Of a stretch of DNA of 64,000 nt, positions 32,880 to 46,300 are shown in pieces. Each line of letters starts with the position of its first letter. Position 1 is the first letter of the stretch. The translations under genes were made by a program, and so were the position numbers. The stretch is from Dysidea avara. Its lineage: Eukaryota > Porifera > Demospongiae > Dictyoceratida > Dysideidae. Location: contig NC_089274.1 of NCBI RefSeq assembly GCF_963678975.1, positions 24,389,133 to 24,453,132 on the forward strand, read 5' to 3'. The notes under the pieces were generated by a model. It was not told where the DNA came from. It searched no databases and saw nothing but the letters and a program-made list of their open reading frames with translations.

Positions 32880-34374
32880 TATGTAATATTTATATTTTTT
32901 TTGTCTCAAGATTTAGAAAGATACCAGGTATAATTGTGATCATGGTATTAGTGAAATGCTACAACTACTAGGATACCTGTTAAATTATTTGGGTAATAAT
33001 AGAGCAGTCAGGTATATACTCTAATAGTGCAGTCAGGTATACTCTAATAGAACATGCATATAAATATCCATATGAAGTTTTTCAGACGTTCTAACAGTAA
33101 ATGCAAAACTGAGCATGATCTTATACTGCTGTAGCCTTGGTGTGCAGTGTCTAAAAATATAGAACTCCAGTGATTTATCGGTTATGCAAAATGAATTCAT
33201 GCTGTGCATATTTGTATAGTTGATTGTAAGTCATTCCATTTGTATCAGTTCATGGTTCCTATATCAGTGAGATAACTATCACTGTCTCTATGTGTTATGC
33301 TGTCTGTTCCCACTAGGTAGCTTTAGCTTTATTGAATAAAATATAGCAATGTGCTGAGTTTTGATTCATTAAAATATTGAAAGTCTCTGGGCTGCGCCCC
33401 CAGACCCCTACTTCTGGTAATTCAATACTGCAGCTGCTGTTGGAACCCCCTATCCAAAAATCCTGGCTACGTCCCTAATTTTGGAATATTCAATGTGCAA
33501 AATCTACCAAAATGGTGGCAAAATGGCGGCAAAATGGCTGGATCCCTGCATCAAACTCACTACATGCAAATCTGGAAACCCCCTGGGAAAAAGATATGCC
33601 CCTGTTTTGCCATACACTTTCTGACTATATTTCTTTTTGGATGAATGGAAACAGCTTCAATATTTTTATTGGATCAGTAACCTCTAAGCATACTTTAGAA
33701 ATAAAAATTTCATCATTTAAAGCAACTGCAAGCTATCCATATAATTTTCTTGCATCGATATGTCATGACACTGTAAAAATAATAAGTATTGTAGCAAATA
33801 CTGAAATTGAACGCCATTGCAAATTCTTTAGTGACGAAAATTTGCAGTGATGCTCACTCTTTGCCACAGTATTCATTACAGTGCATTAATTTAACCATCA
33901 TATTACAGTGGCTAATCTTTTGCCCTGAAATCTTTTCTGCTTGTGTGTGTTGTAAAAGTTGCCAGTGTACCTATTGTACTTGTAGCTAATGCCTTCAGCA
34001 GTGCTTAAAGCCTATTAAATTTTTGAAAATTAATTATACCCTCCAACTCAGTAAAAAGCTACTTCAAATTCTGTGCTCTATTAGAGTTGATTTTGCTGAA
34101 TTGACTGTTTATAAGGTGACTGCTCTATTAGGATAACTATTTTGATCTGCTTGGGGCGCACGCATTGCAGTGCAACTTCCTGATAGCAACCTTTAATACA
34201 TATCAAACTATAGGATTCTCACAACAGTGAAGCCAGCTATGATCTTAAACAAGTACACGGAACCCGGATATTAATAACTTTCCGGTAAATTAAGGTGGCA
34301 ATTAATTAGAGTATTATGTTAGTGGTAGAGCTTCGCCTTCCAATCTATCTTTGATAAAATTCATCGTGGAAAAT
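32880..34374. repeat. Spacer upstream of copy B, duplicate of 17520-18935
   Basis: Same two homology blocks as described at 17463-18939. In addition it holds a direct repeat of the TACTCTAATAG motif near 33015-33055. The copy B promoter should lie near its right end; no core promoter motif is convincing. Confidence 0.65.
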
Positions 34375-37300
34375 ATGGTATATGTTAGTCGTAGTGGGCC
34401 TGTCTCTCGAAAGCTGTGGACAATTATAGGAGGGTTTAAATGGATCCTGATCCTCGGTAAGGAGTGAATTTAAATTACTGAGTTGCTGTATTAACTACAC
34501 GACGAGCCATGTGTGGTGTATTGTATTGAATATAGACAATACATGTTGTCTACGGATAGATTAACACGTATACAGCGACATTTTATTTATATTGGGTGGT
34601 TGTATACTGCTATACGGACACAAGGAATTTATTATAAAGATTGTGCATGGAGTACTATTTTCTATGTGTACAGGTTTAGTATATCTACTAGTGTATATGG
34701 TGGTGATTGCACTTGAGAAAGATCTTGGTTCAGTGGAGCCAGTCTCAGTAAAATCTAAGATCCAGGCACAGTTACACTCGTACTTTGAGGCCAGGAGTCT
34801 GCCAAAGAGTCATTTTACTCCAGGATCTGCTGACCTAGACAGTCTGGTTAATTCAAGAATGTTTAAAGAGCAAAGCTCTAAGCTGGCATGGATTAAGAAG
34901 CGATTGCAATCGTATGTTGTATGTGCATGCATATGTTGTGTGTGTGTTTTTGTGTACTATATAGTTCATTTGTCTGTATACAGCATGAAAACTGGGTGGG
35001 AAGAAGCTGCCATTATACTGTCTGAGAGGCATCCTGAGCTCTTCAGTAGTCCTAAAAACATCCTACTGTTTCCTGGTCTGGTCAGTAAACTAATGGTGTT
35101 ATACCCTGTAATACACATGATCTCCATCCTATAGCTGACTGAGTACAGTGCTTATGACTTTGCTAAGATGGCATTTAAGGTACATCGATTAACAGGTTAT
35201 GCCTGTTTTACTTGTTTTGCAGGGCGGTTACCTTGGTGAACTAGTGCAGTGGAGTGATCTGATTGCAGTAAGTATGTGTTAAACTATAATGTGATTCCCA
35301 CTGATTCAACAAGTATCATCTGGGTTTGAATTTTGATAAGGCGAATCCCACGCTAGTGACAAGTTCTTACAAATTTCAAAAGTATGATAGTATTGACATC
35401 CTCCTGGTCTACATGGAATTATGAATACAGTTGGCTGGTTTCTATTTATTAATTGCTTCCTATAAGTTGACCACAAATGCTAGGAGCTGTTGAAATCAAC
35501 TGATTGAAGAACATTCTAGTTTCACTATGGTAAAATACAAATCTAAAATTACCTGTCTAATTCTCCTGTTCACTAAAGTATGGATTGTGTAGATATTGTA
35601 ACTTGCAAGTATATTTGGTTCTACCACCTGGTCTAAGGTGTAAGTTTATAGTTAGCAGTGGTATATACTGGATACTTATGTTGGTGCCATTCTGCACTTT
35701 TAACCTAATTTCAGTGGTCTAAATTTTATGTTAAGACAAATGAGACTATGAACAAGTGGCTTGATTATCAGGTAACGAGAGTTAATAATAGTCTCTTGAG
35801 GTGTCTGGATTTCAGGAATCTAATTTGTGATTGACCATGTCAAATATGGTGTCCATACATCACTCTGGGTAAGGTACAATATATCTACATTTAGTCATAC
35901 CGAGGTATTAACAAAGCCACAGTACTATATACTGAGGCCCAATACTGAACCGTGGTACCGAAATATCAAATATATCATAGTGGTTAATAGTAAAATACAA
36001 GGAATTAGATGTTGTGGCATCAAAATAAACTGTGTGTTTATTTACAGAAAGGGTAGCTGAGTGTAAATGTTTTTTTTGTCTTGCTACTTACTAAATACCA
36101 TTCCTATTCTTGTTGTTCAGTATCCATTCAAGGACAGTATACCAACTATACTGAGTAAAGGTTTTTGGCAATACCACAGAGCCCTGCTCTGGGTATCCTT
36201 TATGAAGGGTTCCTCTCTATGTGACATTGTTGTATTTTATAATTGTTGTGTAGACACTGTACATGCTCGGACATGATGTGGTAATCTCTACCAGTATACC
36301 AAACCTCCGCAAGCAAGTAGCCGCAATAGGTAATGACTTTAATAGTGGTGTCCCGTTTGTTCACGTAGGCCTCCAAAGTGCATTGGTGATTTAGTGTTGC
36401 AGAATGTGTGCAATTTAGAGTGGTTACAATTTAGTGGTAGGAAGTGTGACAAATGTTTGAATAAAGAAAAAAATATTATGCTGTTGAAAATTTTGTTTTC
36501 CAAGAGTATTTTCGTAGTCATACACTTGTGCAGTATTTCTATATCTTAATTATTGATGTGGTACAATAGTAGGTATGTGTATATGAATCATGTTTTAATA
36601 CTGTTAATACTTCTATTTGTAGAGCACCCCTTTGATGTTGTCATGACAGACTTCATTGGGTTGTGGGGTCTTAGAGATGCCGACCTGTTTGGATACTACA
36701 AGTGTAGGATTAGAGTATTGGACTCCTTTGGCACTGAACCATTGTGTGCGTGCATGTGTGTGTGTGTGTGTGTGTATGTGTGTGTGTGTGTGTGTGTATG
36801 TGTGTTCTGTGTATGCATGACATAATACAGCCAAGTGGCTAGAGCATCAGCCTGGTTACGCCAATTTGGTGTTTTTTCCACGAGCAAGAATCTTTATATT
36901 TTCATTGTTCCAGTCTACCACAGCTGTATATTAGGGACCTGGTGGCCTGGTGTCAACTGGGAAAGCAACCCACCCAGTTGTAACATCAATGGGTATCTGG
37001 TGTTTACTGGGAAAGCAAATGCCCAACTATCCTTGTCTTGCTTAGCAGTGTTGAAGTTGTTGTGGAACTTTGGGATCTCCATGAGACCTAAGTCCTGCCC
37101 CAGGAGGATTTGTCTGCAAGTGGTGCACAGGCATCCCAGTGCTGGTTTGCGGGCAGCAATAGCTGTACGTTTCGCATGGCTGCCATAGGAATAGAGCACA
37201 CTGCACTTGGGATCCTGATTTTCCATCACTGATCACTCTCACTGTCATATTCCTTATGAGGCTTTATTGTTGACACTTATATGTACAGGTTTGTGTGATA

Positions 37301-40300
37301 GAACTTTGCAGTCATGCACACTAAGCAATATGGCTAATAATTTTTGAAAGCCTGAAAGCAAGGATCTATACTAAAATCTGTGATGGACATGTGTTTCTAG
37401 ATGTACCATGTTGTTGTATATACTAAATCACGAGGACATCTTCTTCCAATAGCAAACTTCAGGACTAAGCAGTATATTCCTCCAGATAGTGGTGAACAGT
37501 TTGCCAACTGGAACTTTGAGGTAACAACATTTTAAGTACTCGCACACACCTTTGCTTTATCATGACTGCTATGTGCAAAGCTGAGATAATTATCCCAATT
37601 GTGTAACCCTTGGTTACTGCTTTTGGTGAGATTGAGGGTGGGGGGAGATAGTATCCAGAAATAAAGAGGTGGTAAACAAGACTCTATGATTAATAACTAT
37701 TGAACTTTAGCCTTTCCTTGTGTGTTGCATTACAACTTGCTCTCTCGTGACAAAATTATTATAGGGACTGAGCTGGTCTCTGGCTTTGGCTATTTTGATG
37801 TGTAAAAATTCCCAAAATTGACACTCTGTTATACAAACCTTTCCCTGTACAGTTGCCATCAATTGGCTATTGGAGATCTGATGTTGTTAACCATTCTAAA
37901 CTAGTAACACTTTACTGTATTGTGTGCAACTTTGTAGGACACACGTCAATTCTGGACCTTGTATCCTCACTCTCCAGACAACTCCTTTCTTGGGTTTGCT
38001 ATGGAGAAGCCAGTAATGACATATACAGGAGAGAGAAAGAATCAAGCAGTTATTTATGGCAAGAAAGGTATCTTGCAAGTTTTAGTACATAATATATATA
38101 AACTGGTGTGGAGCATATGTGATATAAAACTGTGTGCATATTTTGTAGGACATGAACAAATATTAAACAAAAAAGTATTTCAACAAGTATTTTTTCTGTT
38201 TCTTAATTGCCTACATTCAGCCAAATATAAAAAAGAAACAAGTTTAGACTTTGTATCCAATATAATATAATATAGTGAAATAGTTGGTCATCTCTTAATC
38301 AATTTTGTACATTTCTTCTATGTACTGATGCTGTAAAGTAATACGTGTAGTAGTTGAGGTGTGAAAGTGTTACATTAAAGAATTGTACACTACGTACTTT
38401 AACGTGTCTTTATTAACCTGATTGTTGATGTGCTCGCATCCTTCTGTTATGTAGTAAGTGTTGTAGTCACTATGACAGAAGGATGTTGTAGTCACTATGA
38501 CAGAAGGATGTTGTACTCCTATCTTGTAGTTTGTGTTCTATTAGTATCTATTACAGCATACTATGTTTATGGGATGGAGAAGTTCTTGGACACTGTTGGT
38601 GAGTACATGGAGATACATTCTACTTTCTCTGATGATGTTAGTAAGATACCAAACCATATAGTGAACCACGGTGAGTGTGTACACTGTATCCGTGTACACT
38701 GTATCCGTGTGTGTTATCATCTGTGTCTTTTTTTTATCCCATTCCCTGTGGCTGTTTCATAGGAGTACTGTCACAACCAGATCTAGCTCAGTAAGGAATA
38801 TCATGCACACAGACACAGACACACACATACACACACACTGACACATGGATGGGCAGACACACATGCTCACATTTTTAAATCTTGTTCCTATAGCCTATTG
38901 CAATCATCAAAGCTGTTCATTGGCGTGGGTTTTCCTTTTGAAGGTATGAATGTCTCTCTTTAATATTGTAATGCTGTATCTGGAGCTTGAGGGACCGGAT
39001 ATTAACTTTTTGGTAGTCATGATCATATACCTTATAGAAGGAGAAAGGCAATGCATAAAAATAGGACAAGGTCCCAATGAGATGTAAAGTTAGAATCCAA
39101 GTCTCTGTTGCTAACTGAGACACTTTTCTCTAGTGAAGCATATGCAGTGCGTAGTGTCTTGGTGTGTACAAAAAAAAAATTGGAGTTAAAAAGTGCAGAA
39201 ATTAAAAATAGTAAAACAGGCCCTACCGAGATTTGAACTTGGATTTCCAGATTCAGAGTCTGAAGTGCTAACCATTACACCATAGGACCCAGTACAGTGG
39301 GAGACTGTGATAAACAGATACTTGTAACATTAAGTGTCAATGTGTTTGTAGGTAACCTGTTCATTATAGAAGTTAAAGGTTAGCCATATTTCCTTCATGC
39401 CACCTTTGTTAATACAGCACAGAGGTGCATGGACATGTAGTTTTAATTTTAAGGGTGTCCTATTTTGAGAGGTTCCACTGTAACCTACATTCACATATCA
39501 AACAGTACGATGGTAATGTATATTAGAGATCATGAAGGTTTGGGCTTTTCTGGCAACTAAAACCAGCCTCACAATGCCTTCATGGTGCCTTGGCAGTATT
39601 GGTAAGGTGTAACCAAGCCCAAAAGTGTCTTCAGTGTGGCTTGAAACACTTCCAAAAAGTTGCTACAATTTTTATTCTTATTTTTAAAATTATATAGTAG
39701 AATTTTCTACTGACTGACGACTTCCTGACTGACTGACTGATGCCTTCAGACAAGCATAACTCAATAATGGCTAAGATTATTTTTTCACTGTTTGACATTG
39801 TTTCAGTCCGACTGGTGCTTTTGGCATACCACAGTATGTACAATGCATGCATTATGGACTTACCTGTGTCCCTCCTTTGTGTCTCGTTTATCTTTGTTAA
39901 ATGTTCAAGGTGTTGATTTGCAGTAGCGCTGCATGTTGGCTTCCTTACGTTTGATGGAAATCATCCAAGTTTTCCGTTGCGACTGATTGATTGTAGAGGT
40001 CCTTCTCCTAGTGTTTCTTCATTTGTGTCACTGTTTAACAGGCTGGACACAGCTGAAAACAAAGTGTGATGGTCACATTGCTATTTCAGTAATTGATAGT
40101 TGGGGTGCGTGTTCAGATGAAAACAAAAAGCCTGCATCATTCTTTCCATTCTAATGCGGTATGCGTGAGGTCACCAGTCATAATAATGTTACAAAAAAAA
40201 GTAAACAAGCAAGTATAAGGAAGCCTTAAGAATTTTAAGTTTGATTAGGGATCATAGAAAAAAAGTAGTAAAACAAGGAAGTCGCCTACCACCTGAATGG

Positions 40301-43300
40301 ACATTTTAATCCCTATGGGTATAGACTGAGGTAGAGATTAAATGTCCACTAGTATATCTTCAAGTGTAGGTGACCTCCCTTGTTTCACTACTTTTTCTTT
40401 CTATGATCGAACTTAAAATTCTTTATTTTTCCTTATACAGTGGAACCTCAGTTATCCAAACCCCTTGTGACCAGGAGTGGTCCATAAGTCTGAAAAGTTC
40501 GTATCTCTGAAACTGTGTATAAATAACCTTAAAATTACATAAAGAATTTTTTTTAAATACCAATATTTCAACTACCGTAGTAGAACAGTCACTACTCTAA
40601 TAGAGCAGTCATTTCTGTAGTTCGGTTAACCAAGAATCTGAATAACTGGGGTCTGGATAACTGAGGTTCCACTGTACTTGTTTCAGACTATGATTCGTAA
40701 AATACAGTACATATTTTCTGTGTATCATCAGGACCTGGACCACTGGAAGCATTAGCCAATGGATGTGTCCACATTCAACCTCACTTTCCTTCACCCATCA
40801 GTAGAGCCAATAATGTAAGACCACACAGTGTTTGAGAGTATTGTGTGAACCCCACCCCTTTTGTTTACCGGCAGGCATTCTTTAGAAATAAGCCAACTGG
40901 ACGCAACTTGACTTCACAGAATCCATACCTCGAGAAGTTTGTGGAAGAGCCTTATGTATGTATAGTGTATGGATATAGTGGAACCTCTCTACTGCCTGAC
41001 AACTGAATTCCATCCTAAATTGTCCTTATTAGCGTAGTGTGTTGGATATCGGAGGTCTCAATGTGTATACACTGTTACATATGGGTCCATGGATAAGTAA
41101 CTTGATTATCAAGATGTCTCCTTTTTGGTAATGTGTCCTGGTTTCAGGGGGTTTAGATGTGTGTGTACTGGGACTGAGTGAAAGTGTTTCTTTATGTCCT
41201 GAATTTGGAGGTGTGATTATGATTATGTTCAAGTAGGACCATGTACAAGTGTCGTGATTATCAAGATGACCACATTTCAGGATGCCTTTTTTGAGAGGTT
41301 CCACTGTATACAGTTTGTGTAAGAAGAGTCTAAAGTGATTAATTGTCACTTATATTGTTAGGTGTACACAGTTGATCTTAAAAATGAGACAGCTGTGAGA
41401 GCAGTGATCCGCAAGGTTCTTCTAATGAAGAATTTGTCATCCTACCTGCCCTTTGAGTTCACACAGAGGGGTATGCTGGAACGTATTGGCTTCTATGTAC
41501 TGTACCAAGACTTCTGTGGTGGAGAAAACCTGGCCATAAACAAGAAAGGTTAGCCGCATGTGTATTATTTTGGGGTGATGAATTAAGTTTTGCTAAATGT
41601 AATAGTTCGTGTTCAAAAATAGTTAGGGTAGTGCTCTAAAGTGAAGTGTTTGTGTGGCCCAGGAGGCCAGCACGTCACACTGTGGGTATGTTGACAGTGA
41701 CAACAATAATATGAGTTTTACACAAACATAGTTCAGTGCTGCTTTTACAAAATGAGACGATTAATGTCTTGCTTCCCTTTCTTCTTATCTTTTTGCACAC
41801 TTTTAACACCTGCCGCAAAGCAGGCTGTAAAGGCAAATCTTGGTACCATTTTGGCTAGTGGAGTTATTAACGATTATTCACAAAAAATACATGAATATGT
41901 TGTCATGCCTACAGGGTAAAATGCTTATGGGAAGAAGCTGAAAATCGGTACATGGATAGGTTAACTATCAATCCTTTTGTGGCTTGGAAAATTCAAGTTA
42001 TAGATCACAAAAATATGCATGAAAACTAATAGTGTATAACAAATAGTAATAATGCAATGTTGAGTTTTGATGAAAAAGATGACTGCTTGCCACTCCTATC
42101 AGGCAAACCACTTAGAGAAATCAGCCATAAACTGGAGATTAATCCTGCTAAAAGCCTTTCAGTGCTTTAGATGAATCTGATTTATAACTACTGAGTTATA
42201 ATCCAAAACCCAACTACGTATGTACAGCAAACGTGCGATTGATAGTGTAGTCACCCTATTAGAACAGTCAGCTAAGAGTTCAGCTACATAGCAAGTCTCC
42301 CTGTAGAGGGTTCAGCTACGCTACCAGTCACCCTGTAGAGAGTATAGCTATGCTACCAGTGAGTTCAGCTGTGTTTGCTATGGAGAGTTCAGGTAGGTTG
42401 CAGCTACTTAAAAGTCACCCTGTATAGAGTTCAGCTACAAACAAGTCACCCTGTAGGGATTTCAGCTACATTACAAGTTAAGAGTTCAGCTAACATTTTA
42501 AGCCACCATGTAGAAAGCTCAGCTACAATACAAGTCATCCTGTAAAGAATTCTGCTACAAGAAAGTCACCCTTTAGAGTGTTCAGCTATATTGTAATTCT
42601 CTCTGTAGAGAGTTCGGCTAGGTTACAAGTCATCCTGTAGGGAATTCCAAGTCACATGCACCATGTAGAGAGGTTACGTGTCACTGTTTAGAGAGTTCAG
42701 TTGCAAACAAGTTGCCCAAGGTTACAAGTCACTCTGTAGAGAGCTGAGCTACAAACAAATCACCCTGTTAGAGAGTTCACATATGTAATACTCACTTGTG
42801 TGTTGTGCATCATGAGCTGTTTGTATTTTCTTCTGCAGCAACTGCCAGTTCTCATTTTGGTGTTCACAGTGCTCAGCAGGCGATTGATGGGGTCTCCACT
42901 AGTGAGACATGCTATTGGTCAGAGTCTTCTGTTAGTTCATGGTGGGAGCTGGACCTTGGAGTTGATATAGCCATCGACAAGATCAGAATAACTCACACTG
43001 TATGTTTGTGTGTGTTGTGTGTGTGTGTGTGCATGCGTGCATGCGTGCGTGTCACAGTGTGTGTGTCACAGTGTGTCACACAGTATGTGTTTAGTAGTAG
43101 ACTTTAGTACATGTATAGTTATCCTATACCATTTGCTGACCATTTGCTGACTTTTATACAAGTATAATTACTTTAGTGTAGCGTCTGGTCCTATGGTGTA
43201 ATGGTTAGCACTTCAGACTTTGAATCTGGAAATCCGAGTTCAAATCTCGGTAGGACCTTTTCTGTTTTCCTTTTTTAAAAAAGGAAACTGAATGTTTAGC

Positions 43301-46300
43301 AAGTTAACACAGAAAAGTTTGCTTGATTTGTGTAGATGTCCCATTCACCAACCAACTATCTCTTTCTTTCTCTCTCTGTGTCCTCTCTGAAAATTTAAAT
43401 TGTAAGACCTTTGCCTGTGTTTGTTTAGTGTTAAGTACAAGGGTGCTGTGGTTGTTACATTGCTAAACCAGGTTTGCTTGAAAGCCTTAAAATGTCCCAT
43501 TCACTTACTCTGTGCCTTGCTGTTTTCTTTTCTGGAACACTTAAGAACCTATTATTTTCTGGGATTTAATGGTTAACAACAGAAGTGATCACACACTTAA
43601 AGGTGGAAAATGTAATGCTCTTAAGTATGTGTCGAGTAGTAGCTATACATGTGCTGGGTCCTATGGTGTAATGGTTAGCACTTCAGACTCTGAATCTGGA
43701 AATCCGAGTTCAAGTCTCGGTAGGACCTTAGGTTTTTTCTTTTCTTTACTTTGTTTTTTTTTTTTCCTCTCTCTTTTTAAAGGTTTTGTTGTAAACTGGT
43801 TATCCAACGTAGTTACTGTAGTGTAATAGTGTGTAGTGTGTAGTGTGTACATGCACATGGGATTCCTGTGGTTGGCATACATCATACAGTTGTGTTGTGG
43901 CAGTTGCCATGTTATGTTAGCACCCTGTTCACTGTATGTTCCCATCCCATAATGCTTGTTCTGGCTTACTTGTTTCTACCATAAACATTTCCAGTATGGA
44001 TATATTGCTGGCATAGACATTTCCAGCATTTAAAGTGCTTCAGAACATAGCCTTATGTAAAAGATGAACAAGGACTAGGTTCAACATTGGTTGCATTACA
44101 ATTGTTAGTTTTGTTACTGAAATGTATTGTAGTTTACAAAGATTTTGTGTGTAGTTTGAGTGGATTGTGGCAAAGAGTTGGAATACATTTATTGTACCGT
44201 TTGAGGTCTCACTGCTGAACTCTCTTGGCAAGTTAGTTATCGTGTCAATTTTTTTTTTATTCTTATCAATTTGTTCATTTTGTTTTATGTTAGAACTGTC
44301 AATAGTAAAGTTTTTACCAGTGAAAGGTTAGTTTCATTGTTGGTTACTTGCTGAAGTCTCTTTACCACTGGTGTGTTACAGCTTGTTCTACTTATGGGAG
44401 GGAGTACACAGTCGAGCACGTTACATCCGCATTGATACCCTACAATATAGAAGTTAGTTTTAACTGTCAACATGATACACAGTTGAGCACATTACATCCG
44501 CATTGATACCCTACAATATAAAAGTTAGTTTTAACTGTCAACACGATGCAGCATTTTGGCAGAAAAGAGTGCTTATAAATTAAAGTCACTCTCCGATTAG
44601 CATTGCCTCAATAGATAATCGATAGGTCTCCGTTTTTTTATCAACTCTCTGCTAGTCCCTACTGTAATCATAGTATCAAATATTGCTCTGTAGTGATAAA
44701 TACAGTAGAACCTCAGTTATCTCCAAATCCCTTGGGACCAGGGGTGGTCCATAAGTCTGAAAAGTCTATATCTCTGAAACTGTGTATAATAAAATAGCAT
44801 TAAAAACATTGGTAAAAATATCAGTATTATTCAACTACCCAAATAGAACAGTTACTACTCTAATAGAGCAGCCATTTCTGTAGTTCAGTTAACCAAGAAT
44901 CCGGATAACTGAGGTTCCACTGTAATGTAATTCCTATATAGCTAGATGTCAAGAGTTCTGCACATACTGGTCAGCAATGGCCAAAGCAGTTACCAATAAT
45001 TATTGCAGTGTTAAACAAGTTGATGTTGTACTACTTCTGAAAACCAGGAACCATGCAGCTAGCTAATTAATTTGGAATTAACCAAATATGTAGCTATAAT
45101 ACATTGATTAATTAAATTAATGTAATTTTGTATACACGAAATTTTTGTAATTCTTCAATTATGTTGCTATGCATTGCTAAGGAAGCGTTTGTTAAACAAA
45201 CTGTTTTTAATGACATGTTGCACACAGAAGTATCTTTTATTATAGTTTGACTTGTGTTTTTTTCTAACAAATTCTCTCAACAAAGCCTCAAAGCTGCTCC
45301 TCATTTCCGTTTGCATATGTAGGAGACACACCTACTTTTAACTCAAAGGGATAGGCTCATTCCTGGTAGTCTATGAGGCCTGCACTGTTGTTTTTTCAGT
45401 TGTTAAACACCTGTAAAACTTGAAGAGAAGGTAATTCACAAAGTCTTGAGGAGAGTCACCACACCCGCATTTCAGACTGCTGAAAAGAAACCATCTCAGA
45501 GCAAAGTTTACTTGTGCGGAAGTATAATACAGACTTCAGGTTGCTTTTACTTATGTGCAAGCTGCTTTTACCATTTAACGATTTTGCTCATGTGGGTGCG
45601 TACGGGCAAACATAGATAGGTAGGTACTAAAGGTGGACCGATGCCGATACCAGTGGTATCGGTATCGGATTGGTATCGGTAATACAAGGTACAGATACCA
45701 CAGTAGACACTCACCACTTTTATTAAACCATCTCTAGCTAAGTTTCCAGTAGCTAATAACTTAGTTGAGCTAATCAGTAACTTAGTTGAGCTAACAAAGT
45801 AGCGAAACAAAACCTTTGTTACCCTTTTCCAAGTATTGCTGCAACTGCTCCGTGTGTATTCTAATATATTAGAGCACGTGAATCCTTTGTATTTAAATGG
45901 TAATGCAGTTGTTCCTCAAGAAATAAGTTTATGACTACTTGGCTTACTTTTTCATGAAAAGGTTTGGTTGAAAAGCTGTAACAAACATTGTACAATTATC
46001 GGCCGCCCACGCAATTAATTGCTTTATCAATAAGCATACAAGAAAACTATCCCAAATCAAGAAATTAGTAATCCACCATGATGTTTTATCATGTTTAGCT
46101 GTTATACAATGAATATTTTAAAACTTGATTGAACTGAGATCAATCAATTACTGTGATATTTTAATAGCTAGCTATGTATCACAACAATGAAATTTCTATA
46201 ATAAACTTGTCTAGGCTTCAATGTATAGTATCGGTATCGGTATTGGTATCAGCAAATAATTTCAGTACAAATACTGGTATCGGAAATATCGGTAAAAAGT

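Noticed and set aside
42245..42780. CRISPR-like array
   Set aside because: Units vary throughout, there are no conserved repeats with unique spacers, and the setting is a eukaryotic intron.
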